DNA of 8,388 nucleotides from Thermoproteota archaeon. Lineage in GTDB: Archaea; Thermoproteota; EX4484-205; JAAOZP01. The notes under the pieces are model-generated. The model was given only the letters and a program-made list of their open reading frames with translations. It made no database searches and had not been told where the DNA came from. The position numbers and the translations under genes are program-made. The stretch lies in NCBI GenBank assembly GCA_025059435.1, contig JANXDK010000019.1, positions 1-8,388 on the forward strand, in the 5' to 3' direction. This document shows, piece after piece, positions 1 through 6,369 of the stretch. Within the stretch, counting starts at the first letter, position 1. Each line of letters opens with the position of its first letter.

Positions 1-457
1 TTATATCTTGAGTATTTGATGAAAATCCACTTATTTCGCGTAATAAGTGATGGAGATAAACAAGTTCTTTGGGTGGTTTCTCACTAGCATCAGTCCAATA
101 GTAATTTATGGCTTTACCCCTATTATAAACAGTCAGTTTATAAATGAAATAGTCTGCTGCTCCTTCCTCGGGCTCAAGCTTTAAACCGTTTGGATATGCT
201 TTGAGGAGAAGATTCGTCCTACTCGTCAACTCATCTAATACAAAGCTTGGTATTAATATCAAACTATTTCTTTCCTTGGAGGATACAGTTCCGTTAGAGT
301 AATACTCATATGTTTCATATGCACTCCAAAATCCGCCCGAAATAGTTAGTTCCATTATTTTTTCAGGTTTTTTCTGCAAGCTGATAAACATAATTATTAC
401 TACACCCGTTAATATCATACTCAGCCAAATCAACGCATAGAGCTTCATCCCGTCCAT
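1..457 (-). CDS. Membrane-anchored emfourin-like protein, C-terminus cut by window edge
   Basis: This frame is open from an ATG at 455-457 to the left edge with no stop, giving at least 152 residues; the true end lies outside. Residues about 6-27 form one hydrophobic segment (a signal anchor), so the rest is probably outside the cell. The remainder follows the pattern I know from the protealysin inhibitor emfourin family: a Gly-Gly near the start of the domain (residues 41-42), a 'YYSNGTV' strand (52-58), a 'DYFIYKLTV' strand (102-110), then 'TD' (122-123) and a proline-led helix 'PPKELVYLHHLLREISG' (128-144). Emfourins bind and inhibit M4-type metalloproteases, and no such protease is in this window. 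The fold assignment is inference from motif layout; a generic lipoprotein-like extracellular domain is the alternative. A second in-frame ATG lies three codons in (446-448). The gene follows the methionine operon on the same strand but has its own TATA elements. Confidence 0.6.
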   Translation of the reverse strand, partial: MDGMKLYALIWLSMILTGVVIIMFISLQKKPEKIMELTISGGFWSAYETYEYYSNGTVSSKERNSLILIPSFVLDELTSRTNLLLKAYPNGLKLEPEEGAADYFIYKLTVYNRGKAINYYWTDASEKPPKELVYLHHLLREISGFSSNTQDI

Positions 458-468
458 AAAATTATTCA

Positions 469-488
469 GTATATAAGCAGGTATATAA
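469..488 (-). promoter_or_regulatory. Tandem TATA-like elements before the emfourin-like gene
   Basis: Two identical 8-base copies of GTATATAA (plus-strand reading, 469-476 and 481-488) lie 12 bases apart. The distal copy is centred about 27 bases before the ATG at 457, the usual archaeal distance for a leaderless transcript. The proximal copy would place a start near the second ATG at 448. That both are used is inference. Confidence 0.5.
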
Positions 489-504
489 TACTATGCTTTA
501 GAAC

Positions 505-514
505 AAAGAAAAAA
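505..514 (-). terminator. Probable oligo-T terminator after the methionine operon
   Basis: On the minus strand a T6 run (509-514), one C and then T3 (505-507) follow the stop of the MetE-like gene by about 35 bases and precede the next promoter. No stem-loop is visible. T-tracts alone suffice for intrinsic termination in archaea. Confidence 0.4.
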
Positions 515-549
515 GGTGAAAAACATCCGTTTAAAATTATTTTTAGGGT

Positions 550-1557
550 CTAAGGTATTTTAATAACTGGGCCATCGTCTTTTACCTCCCCTCTGATTTT
601 CCTAGTTGCCTCCACCATGATTCTCATCTTTTCTTTAGCTATTTTCCTTGGCAGCATCTTCAAGCCGCAATCGGGATTTATGTATAGTCTTCTCGCTGGG
701 AATATTTCAATCATTCTCTTAATTGCATAATAAACTTCATCTGTTGTCTCGATTTTCTTATTATGGACATCGATTACTCCAAATCCGAGCTCCTTATCTT
801 CAGGCATCTTTTTTACAATACCAATATCTTTAAAGCCCCTGTTTGCAAATTCTAATGCAAGCTGACTAACCCTAAGTTTTTCCAAGTATGGGATTATCTT
901 AGAATAATCCCCGTAGCAAACGTGCATACCTATTTTAATGCGGACATTGTTAACAGCCATGTTTATAGCTTCGATTGCCCAATCCAATTCATCCGGATGC
1001 GTTGATAAAGCAGGCTCATCTATTTGAACATACGGGGCACCTGCTTCTTCCAAGGCTTTCATCTCCCTGTTTATTATCTTTGCTAATTCGAATGTTAACT
1101 CCTCCTTACTCGAATAATACTCGTTAAAACTCCAGTCAGCTATCGTATATGGCCCTGTGACTGTAACTTTTACAGGCTTATTACAAACCGATTTCAAAAA
1201 CATGAATTCCCTGACGACGATGCTGCCTCTATATTCCAAAGGTGCGTAAACAGCGGGTTTTCTATAGTATGCATTACCCCATATCCTTATGGGGTCATAG
1301 AATTTGAAACCACCGATCCTTTCGGCAAAGTATTCGACCATCTCGTCTCTTCTCTGCTCGCCGTCGCTGGGAATATCTATCCCTGCTTCCACTTGATCAC
1401 TTAAGACGCTTATCACAGCATCGTTAAGCGCTTCTTCAACTTGCTCTTTGTCGAACTTGCCTGTTTTCCAAAGTCTCAAAACTTTTCTAAGCCAAGCAGG
1501 TCTTGGATAACTTCCTATGACAGTAGTGGGTAACACCGGGAGACTTATATCAGTCAT
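550..1557 (-). CDS. metE: Cobalamin-independent methionine synthase, MetE catalytic-domain type
   Basis: The 335-residue product matches the C-terminal (catalytic) half of MetE, which moves a methyl group to the zinc-bound thiol of homocysteine to form methionine in the cytoplasm. Visible signatures are 'TTVIGSYPRP' (11-20), 'SDGEQRRDEMVEYF' (64-77), 'TGPYT' (134-138) and 'QIDEPA' (178-183). A complete zinc site is present: His212 and Cys214 in 'MHVCYGD', Glu236, and Cys297 in 'NPDCGLK'. Bacterial MetE is about 750 residues with two such barrels, so this is a single-barrel form. Its ATG overlaps the TGA of the upstream gene (ATGA), implying translational coupling to the zinc-less paralogue. 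The start is supported because the family motif begins right after it. Archaeal single-domain MetE proteins can take methyl groups from corrinoids or corrinoid proteins. The upstream MTHFR homologue instead suggests a methyl-pterin donor here, which is inference. Confidence 0.9.
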   Translation of the reverse strand: MTDISLPVLPTTVIGSYPRPAWLRKVLRLWKTGKFDKEQVEEALNDAVISVLSDQVEAGIDIPSDGEQRRDEMVEYFAERIGGFKFYDPIRIWGNAYYRKPAVYAPLEYRGSIVVREFMFLKSVCNKPVKVTVTGPYTIADWSFNEYYSSKEELTFELAKIINREMKALEEAGAPYVQIDEPALSTHPDELDWAIEAINMAVNNVRIKIGMHVCYGDYSKIIPYLEKLRVSQLALEFANRGFKDIGIVKKMPEDKELGFGVIDVHNKKIETTDEVYYAIKRMIEIFPARRLYINPDCGLKMLPRKIAKEKMRIMVEATRKIRGEVKDDGPVIKIP

Positions 1558-2516
1558 TTCTTGAAGACCCTTGATGCAATACCCATCTTCCTGATTTTAG
1601 CAAGCGCTATTGAAACAGGAATAAAATCCATCATAGCATTAGGCGTTAAATACACCTTACTAAATTTTTTACTCGTCTTCTTAATTAGACACCTGAGGCT
1701 ACTAACAGATTCTAGTTTAGTACTCCTAGAATTAATAGCACCCAATCCCAGCTCCCAGGTTGATTTGATGCCAAGCACTCTATCGAATTGTTCTTCTGCT
1801 TCAACTAAGTCTATTCCGAGAACGTTTATCCTTAGGTCAGATAGATCCTCTAACTTGGTTTTTATAGGTCCAAAGTATGTTTGGAGCCAAATTTTAGCTG
1901 AAAACTTCGACGAGAAGGCTTTGAAGCTATCTATAAAAAGACCCATGTCAATTTCTTCCGAAGTTAATAGTGGTTCGTGTACCTCTATGATTTCAGCACC
2001 ATTTTTTTCAAGTTCTCTTGCCTCCTCACCGAGTGCTTCTGCAATATCCATAGCTAGTCTCTCAAGAGATGAGTAATATCTGTTGTCACACATTTTTGAG
2101 AAAGTATAGGGTCCTGGCAAAACTGCTTTAATATCCAACTTGCCCCTTAGTCCTCTCACAATACTCCTTACTTTTTCGAACGAAGCTAGAGTTGCATCCA
2201 TATGCCTTATTAAACCCTTTACCACAGGAATCCTATAGTAAAAATTATTGTCTAAAAACCTGTATAAACCTCCCTTCTCTAATCCTTCGAAAGAATTCGA
2301 AAAGGGTTCGAATAAATCATCCCAGAGGAACATACAGTCGGTTATCATAGAGACATCTTTGCTAATCTTTTTAATTATCTTCATCAATTCAGCGTTAAGC
2401 TTTTTCTCGTAGGTCTCCTCATCGATTTTTCCGTCTCTATACTTGCTCATCAACCTTCCAACTTTAAACGGCCTCGGGAAGCTTCCGACTAATGCTGCTT
2501 TAACAATCATTTTCAA
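1554..2516 (-). CDS. Zinc-less MetE-like protein (MetE N-terminal-domain analogue)
   Basis: This 320-residue protein shares the MetE barrel layout with its downstream neighbour: 'ALVGSFPRP' (8-16), 'LPGPYT' (133-138), 'EVHEP' (178-182) and near-equal length. All four zinc positions appear changed. The His-x-Cys pair is Gln212-Thr-Tyr214, the Glu at about 236 is Asp, and the final Cys falls at Ala294 in 'TPNAMMDF'. It is therefore unlikely to be a methyltransferase alone. In full-length MetE the N-terminal barrel lacks zinc and helps hold the folate, so this chain may play that part for the product of 550-1557 (inference). The longest frame starts with TTG at 2516, overlapping the MTHFR-like gene by 17 bases; an ATG two codons in (2508-2510) gives an 11-base overlap and is as likely. 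No clear ribosome binding site decides between them. Confidence is high for homology and moderate for role. Confidence 0.82.
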   Translation of the reverse strand: MKMIVKAALVGSFPRPFKVGRLMSKYRDGKIDEETYEKKLNAELMKIIKKISKDVSMITDCMFLWDDLFEPFSNSFEGLEKGGLYRFLDNNFYYRIPVVKGLIRHMDATLASFEKVRSIVRGLRGKLDIKAVLPGPYTFSKMCDNRYYSSLERLAMDIAEALGEEARELEKNGAEIIEVHEPLLTSEEIDMGLFIDSFKAFSSKFSAKIWLQTYFGPIKTKLEDLSDLRINVLGIDLVEAEEQFDRVLGIKSTWELGLGAINSRSTKLESVSSLRCLIKKTSKKFSKVYLTPNAMMDFIPVSIALAKIRKMGIASRVFKK

Positions 2517-3273
2517 GACCAGTATGCTTAGACCTTATGGTTTCCGCAAGTTTTATTGCATACTCATAGTTGCCGGGAGAGGATATCATGAAGCCGTCGA
2601 AGAAACGCGATAACCCCTCTAGTAATTCGATGTCTACGTCTACCCCAATCCTGAAATCTGGAGATTTGATGCCCATACTCTCAGCAACCTGTCTTAGAGT
2701 TTCAATACTCTCCTCGCAATGAGCCAAGTGAGTACAATAAACAGGCGGTTTCCACCCTACTTTCTCAGCAGCCTTATCGAACATTCTGCGAAAATCTTCA
2801 GCATCTCTTAATGTCAGAAATACTTGTGTAAAGACATAATTCGGTTTCGACATGAGCTTTGAAGCAATTCTCTCAACTGAAGTCGGCCATCCAATAGCTA
2901 AACCAGTTTCAATACCAAGCTCATTCCTAGCCCATATGGCAAGGTCTTCAGGAGAAATATCTGAAATGGTAGAACCTTCTACTGGGTTATCTCCACGCAT
3001 GAATAGGAATTTCCTTACTCCCGAAGCTACACAACCATAAAGCACGCTTTTAAGCATCATAGAATTCATGTTAACGGTCTTATAGTGCACTATAGGCTCG
3101 ATATTAAAACGATGCTTCAACAAGATGGCGAGGATAAAACTGGGTATTCTCGGTTCCCCTATCGGAGTATCAGTCAAATTTATAGTGTCGAATAATCCCT
3201 TAGCCATATTTATTATATTGGATATTTTTTCAACGTTCCTCTTGGGAGGCGTTATCTCCAAGCTGATGAACAT
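2500..3273 (-). CDS. Methylenetetrahydrofolate reductase (MTHFR) family protein
   Basis: The product is a 257-residue single-domain flavoprotein homologue that would reduce a 5,10-methylene-pterin to the 5-methyl form, the methyl donor for the MetE-like proteins encoded after it. Family signatures are visible: 'SLEITPPK' (4-11), with Glu6 at the place of the catalytic Glu of E. coli MetF; 'NLTDTPIGEPRIP' (32-44); 'PIVHYKTV' (60-67); 'FMRGDNP' (91-97), with Asp95 matching the conserved Asp next to the flavin; and 'FTQVFLTLRDAEDF' (148-161), with Gln150 at the substrate-contacting Gln. It is somewhat shorter than bacterial MetF (about 295) and has no regulatory domain. The ATG at 3271-3273 is supported by the motif starting at residue 4. 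An upstream ATG at 3281-3283 is out of frame. It is the first gene of the operon. Electron donor and pterin type are not evident, so metF is not assigned. A close relative with another role remains possible. Confidence 0.85.
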   Translation of the reverse strand: MFISLEITPPKRNVEKISNIINMAKGLFDTINLTDTPIGEPRIPSFILAILLKHRFNIEPIVHYKTVNMNSMMLKSVLYGCVASGVRKFLFMRGDNPVEGSTISDISPEDLAIWARNELGIETGLAIGWPTSVERIASKLMSKPNYVFTQVFLTLRDAEDFRRMFDKAAEKVGWKPPVYCTHLAHCEESIETLRQVAESMGIKSPDFRIGVDVDIELLEGLSRFFDGFMISSPGNYEYAIKLAETIRSKHTGLENDC

Positions 3274-3296
3274 TGTAGGGCATTTTTGAGGAATAC

Positions 3297-3305
3297 ATTA
3301 TAAAC
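3297..3305 (-). promoter_or_regulatory. TATA-type promoter of the MTHFR-MetE operon
   Basis: The minus strand reads GTTTATAAT, centred about 28 bases before the ATG at 3273 and preceded by an A-rich AAA that could serve as the BRE. The predicted transcript start falls within a few bases of the ATG, so the mRNA would be leaderless, in agreement with the lack of a ribosome binding site in front of it. Confidence 0.55.
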
Positions 3306-3415
3306 TTTCTCGACGAATAATTATACCTACGTTTTTTTCGTAATAATGTTTCAAAAAGACCTATTGATTAATATAACTAGCTTAACACATTATAAGGGAG
3401 AATTGAAGAGAAATT

Positions 3416-3428
3416 AAAAAAGAAAAAA
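3416..3428 (-). terminator. Double T6 terminator after the DUF6785-like gene
   Basis: Right after the TAG at 3442-3444 the minus strand carries two T6 tracts (3423-3428 and 3416-3421) separated by one C. This is a typical archaeal intrinsic terminator without a hairpin. It separates the membrane-protein gene from the methionine operon. The rest of the 168-base gap holds only the operon promoter. Confidence 0.6.
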
Positions 3429-3441
3429 TTAGAGGTTTAAA

Positions 3442-5544
3442 CTAGGGTAGCCAAAGGCTCTGCATCCTAGGTATTGCTACTCCAAACAAGTTGATTAAGG
3501 CTGCTGGCAGCCACATGGCTCCGAATCCGAGTACCCATCCTGCAACTATAGGCATAGCATACTCTTCGTATCTTTTGACGCCTATTGTCCTGATAGCCAC
3601 ATATTTTATGATCAACGCAATCAGCGAGGTGAGCCACATGTAGTTTGCCTGAAGCATCGAAGTGTAGAGTGCAGGGACGTTGATGAACCAGAGGAAGGGT
3701 ATGTAAGTCTTAAGCAGGTATAGGACTATCGAGACTACGGCACCAAGCCCGATTAATACTCCAAGGTTGTATGTTACATCAAGCCCTGGTACGCTACTCC
3801 TGCCTCTGAAATAGTACCCACTCATCGTCCAGCACCACCAACTGTTAAGGTGTGTGAACGACCTATAGCCATCTTTCGTCGACAGGATGAAGTATCCAAC
3901 CAGTGGCAGTAGCACGAAGAGCAATGCTATAGTACCTATGATTAGGGCGATTAGGAAGTCTCTCATCTTCATCTTAAGCTCGTAAGCAGACTTATACAGT
4001 GTAACCATGCTGCCTCCGGACATCATTGAGAATGAAGTGTTCCAGCTTGCAACTGCAGCATAATGCCTGTTTATAGTGAACCATTCAGGTTTAGCCATTG
4101 GTGCTGCTGCAGAAACAGTGGTTGGCCACCCTCTAGTTGCAACACCAACGTAGTACATTGCCTCCCATATCGATGGCCCTTGTGCGAAGCCCATTCCAGC
4201 ACCGACCTGCCAGAAGGTCTCGGCATAAACCCTCGCGTAGAAGATGTTGAATATGAATGCGAATATAGGTAGTGTGATTGCAACTATCGGGTCGGCGCCA
4301 TCAGACAACATTATAGCGTACCAGCCGAATATACCGATGAAGAGTAACAATGAAACAATTCTTAATGACAGTCCCCTTTCCTCACCGCCCTTCCATAATG
4401 CTGAGATAACGTCTACAATTCTCTTCCTCTGTCTGTATAATGCCCAAAGGCCTATTCCAATTGCCATACCGTTCATTGCAAAGAACCTGTAGGGGAAGGG
4501 CATTACTCTACCAGGATAGTTACCAGCCCAAGGCCACTCGAACTCCATATTGGCATAGTATGCAACCCAACCAGCCTGGATAGCTATATACTGGTAAATG
4601 ACCCCGAAGATCAACCAGCCGAGTATGAAAGATATTAGAACGTCGTTAGGCAGCACTAGACCGACTGCTATCTGTGGTATGAAGAATATACCTGATGCAT
4701 AGATACCCGTACCAGCTAGGAAGGTCATGTCAAGCTTTGTCTCACCCCACCAATATGCTATTGGGAACTCTGGCCAGAGCTCTGCAATCAGTGGGTTTAT
4801 TCCGCTTATTGCTCCAACTAAGAACATGCCCCAGAATACTTTCGTCGCAGTATTCTTAAGGTCTAGGATTCTAGCCTTGTTCGTTGTAGGGTCGATCTCA
4901 CCAGCCTCCTTGAATAGGTATAGCGTTGGAAGGGCTAAGGGGAATACTAGCCTCTCCTCTTCGATCCAAGGCTTACCGAAGGCGAAGGCTATGAACATGC
5001 TTATACAAGAATAGAATAGGAAGGTTAATCCCCAGTAGATAATTCCAGGTATTAGGTAGTTCCAGGGTATTGCCTCACCCGCAGCTCTTCCTCGGGCGAC
5101 CATCCTAGCAATATCAAACCTGTATGGCTCCGGAGCGACAGCCCAGCTGTTTGCAATAGCTTGGCTCCATTGGCTCTGCAGAGCACTCTGAGCAAGACCA
5201 ATATAGTCTTCGAAGATAGACCATGTTGGCATGCTCATCAAGTTGCTATGCGCAGCAGCATGCATTGTAAGGTGAGAATGTAACCCAAAGAAGCATATTA
5301 CTGAGAATATGAAGACGTATTCTTGAGGAGTAATCCTCAGCTTAGGGCTTACCCTTCCAAGAAGTTCTGAAATTACGACAATGTAAACCATTGGTATTAT
5401 AAATGATCCGAAGGTACCTGTCTTGTTAGTGTATAGGCCTAGGACGACGGAGAGGGGAGCATATATGGCTACGAAGAGTATTGTCAGCAGAAGAGATTTT
5501 ATTGTTAAACCGGCTTTTAATTCAACTACCTCCGTAGAGGCCAT
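3442..5544 (-). CDS. Large polytopic membrane protein, DUF6785/DUF6784-like (OPT-related)
   Basis: The 700-residue product has about 14 hydrophobic segments (roughly 15-37, 46-64, 73-91, 164-189, 235-252, 275-297, 300-325, 352-370, 393-412, 417-437, 530-554, 591-612, 637-655, 662-690). The motif 'EEERLVFPLALP' (195-206), in the loop after the fourth segment, is the feature I associate with DUF6785 proteins, which are distantly related to OPT-family transporters of oligopeptides and metal chelates. A His-rich stretch (89-99) follows segment three, and a Gly/aromatic patch 'QVGAGMGFAQGP' (446-457) precedes a long extramembrane region of about 90 residues. No signal peptide separate from the first helix is seen. 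Substrate and direction of transport are unknown; a channel or enzyme role cannot be excluded. The ATG at 5542-5544 has a good GGTGA ribosome binding site six bases upstream. It appears to be transcribed alone, between its own promoter and a T-tract terminator. Confidence 0.75.
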   Translation of the reverse strand: MASTEVVELKAGLTIKSLLLTILFVAIYAPLSVVLGLYTNKTGTFGSFIIPMVYIVVISELLGRVSPKLRITPQEYVFIFSVICFFGLHSHLTMHAAAHSNLMSMPTWSIFEDYIGLAQSALQSQWSQAIANSWAVAPEPYRFDIARMVARGRAAGEAIPWNYLIPGIIYWGLTFLFYSCISMFIAFAFGKPWIEEERLVFPLALPTLYLFKEAGEIDPTTNKARILDLKNTATKVFWGMFLVGAISGINPLIAELWPEFPIAYWWGETKLDMTFLAGTGIYASGIFFIPQIAVGLVLPNDVLISFILGWLIFGVIYQYIAIQAGWVAYYANMEFEWPWAGNYPGRVMPFPYRFFAMNGMAIGIGLWALYRQRKRIVDVISALWKGGEERGLSLRIVSLLLFIGIFGWYAIMLSDGADPIVAITLPIFAFIFNIFYARVYAETFWQVGAGMGFAQGPSIWEAMYYVGVATRGWPTTVSAAAPMAKPEWFTINRHYAAVASWNTSFSMMSGGSMVTLYKSAYELKMKMRDFLIALIIGTIALLFVLLPLVGYFILSTKDGYRSFTHLNSWWCWTMSGYYFRGRSSVPGLDVTYNLGVLIGLGAVVSIVLYLLKTYIPFLWFINVPALYTSMLQANYMWLTSLIALIIKYVAIRTIGVKRYEEYAMPIVAGWVLGFGAMWLPAALINLFGVAIPRMQSLWLP

Positions 5545-5550
5545 ATATTT

Positions 5551-5555
5551 TCACC
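5551..5555 (-). promoter_or_regulatory. Ribosome binding site GGTGA for the DUF6785-like gene
   Basis: GGTGA on the minus strand lies six bases before the ATG at 5544 and fits the anti-SD end of archaeal 16S rRNA. It fixes this start and contrasts with the probably leaderless genes elsewhere in the window. Confidence 0.65.
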
Positions 5556-5580
5556 TTCGTATATGTTTCACAATCAGTAA

Positions 5581-5589
5581 GTATTTAAG
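5581..5589 (-). promoter_or_regulatory. TATA-type promoter of the DUF6785-like gene
   Basis: The minus strand reads CTTAAATAC, centred near 5585. The expected transcript start is near 5559, leaving a leader of about 15 bases that contains the GGTGA site. A second AT-rich box (TTTATAG, near 5627) is possible but less well placed. Confidence 0.45.
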
Positions 5590-5593
5590 CCTT

Positions 5594-5612
5594 ACTAATA
5601 TTATTTATTAGT
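5594..5612. promoter_or_regulatory. Perfect 7-bp inverted repeat, candidate operator
   Basis: ACTAATA and TATTAGT are separated by TTATT, giving a 19-base palindrome that starts five bases upstream of the TATA box of the DUF6785-like gene, where BRE and TFB would bind. In archaea, regulators bound here usually block or recruit TFB. AT-rich DNA makes chance palindromes more likely, and the regulator is unknown. Confidence 0.35.
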
Positions 5613-5678
5613 CCTTAAAAACTCTATAAATTTTTACTAGAGTAGGCACTCAAACTTTTAATCTAACTGATGAAAAAG

Positions 5679-5687
5679 GATATTAAT
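5679..5687 (+). promoter_or_regulatory. Possible TATA box of the divergent 219-residue gene
   Basis: GATATTAAT preceded by an AAAAAG purine stretch is centred about 27 bases before the ATG at 5710. This suits a leaderless transcript and agrees with the absence of a ribosome binding site. The box is a weak match to consensus. Confidence 0.35.
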
Positions 5688-5709
5688 TCACCGTAAAAAT
5701 CCTTCTATA

Positions 5710-6369
5710 ATGTCTTGGATAGAAATGGTAAGGAAAACGCTGAAACCCCTTGACGTTTCTTTTTCAACTAGTAGAGGGGGAAATCCCATTGTCAAACCCC
5801 TTAGTCATCCTAACCTGAGTCTACTGTTCCTCGTAAGAAGGATGCAGTTCAGTTTTGAAATGAAATTCGAAACGATCTGTGTGCTCAATATCGAAGAGGA
5901 TTGGAGTGGAAAGGACCTTACCAACATTCTAATAAGGATGCTAGCGGAGTCTGTGGAGCTCGAGGCTAAAGGTGTTCTAAGGAAGAAAATAGAGCTACGG
6001 AGGTGGAGTGAGCTCCTTCAAATGTCGAAGTTCTTTAAAATACCTGAAGGTGGAAATCTCATCGTTTTCCTGAAAAATAAGAATATTGAGAATAGTTTGG
6101 AGAAGGGTGCTTTCGAGCTTATTGAAGTTTTCCCAAAGCTTATTCCTGATGAAATACTGGAGTATTACTTCATGACCTCTGGGAAACAATTACTGGTCGA
6201 CCGGATGATTCAAGATTATGTGGAATCCCCTCAGAAAATATCATGGATAATAAGGCTTCACTCCATGTACGGCTTCCCCGGCAGTAGTAGAATAAGTAAA
6301 GGATATTACTCGGTTATAAGACTTGCAGAAAAAATAGAGGAGTTTACTTATACTAGCCTTGTGTCCTAG
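5710..6369 (+). CDS. Hypothetical soluble protein of 219 residues
   Basis: I do not recognise this protein. It starts at the first ATG after an in-frame TGA at 5671-5673 and stops at TAG 6367-6369. There is no signal peptide or transmembrane segment, so it is probably cytoplasmic. The sequence is a mix of short strands and charged helices: a basic N-terminal helix (1-12), a hydrophobic strand pair around 'LSLLFLVRRMQFSFEMKFETICVLNI' positions 36-61, an amphipathic helix (67-84), and a Tyr-rich C-terminus. No Cys-x-x-Cys pairs, Walker motif or helix-turn-helix were evident. It is divergent from the DUF6785-like gene across a 165-base shared control region and ends 17 bases inside the convergent permease gene. 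Its divergent position would suit a regulator or partner of the membrane protein, but nothing in the sequence proves this. Coding status rests on the long open frame, a plausible promoter and its filling of an otherwise empty interval. Confidence 0.65.
   Translation: MSWIEMVRKTLKPLDVSFSTSRGGNPIVKPLSHPNLSLLFLVRRMQFSFEMKFETICVLNIEEDWSGKDLTNILIRMLAESVELEAKGVLRKKIELRRWSELLQMSKFFKIPEGGNLIVFLKNKNIENSLEKGAFELIEVFPKLIPDEILEYYFMTSGKQLLVDRMIQDYVESPQKISWIIRLHSMYGFPGSSRISKGYYSVIRLAEKIEEFTYTSLVS
6329..6334 (-). terminator. Possible T6 terminator of the permease gene
   Basis: A T6 run on the minus strand lies about 20 bases after the TAG at 6353-6355, inside the 3' end of the convergent gene. It is the only T-tract close to this stop. 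Confidence 0.3.

Noticed and set aside
1561..2076. 171-codon open frame on the plus strand
   Set aside because: It lies antisense to the well-supported zinc-less MetE-like gene, its product is low-complexity (Ser/Ile/Leu-rich), and it has no promoter or ribosome binding site.
3281..3283. Alternative upstream ATG for the MTHFR-like gene
   Set aside because: It is out of frame with the MTHFR motifs, and the likely TATA box places the transcript start downstream of it.
3306..3415. Possible small RNA or small gene in the gap between the operon and the membrane-protein gene
   Set aside because: No open frame of useful size, stable stem or C/D-box pattern was seen; it is AT-rich promoter and terminator flank.
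4063..4283. Short open frames on both strands within the DUF6785-like gene
   Set aside because: They overlap a continuous, motif-bearing membrane-protein frame and show no independent expression signals.
5640..5651. GAGT-AGGC-ACTC short inverted repeat in the divergent control region
   Set aside because: A 4-base stem is too short to separate from chance, and it has no clear placement relative to either promoter.
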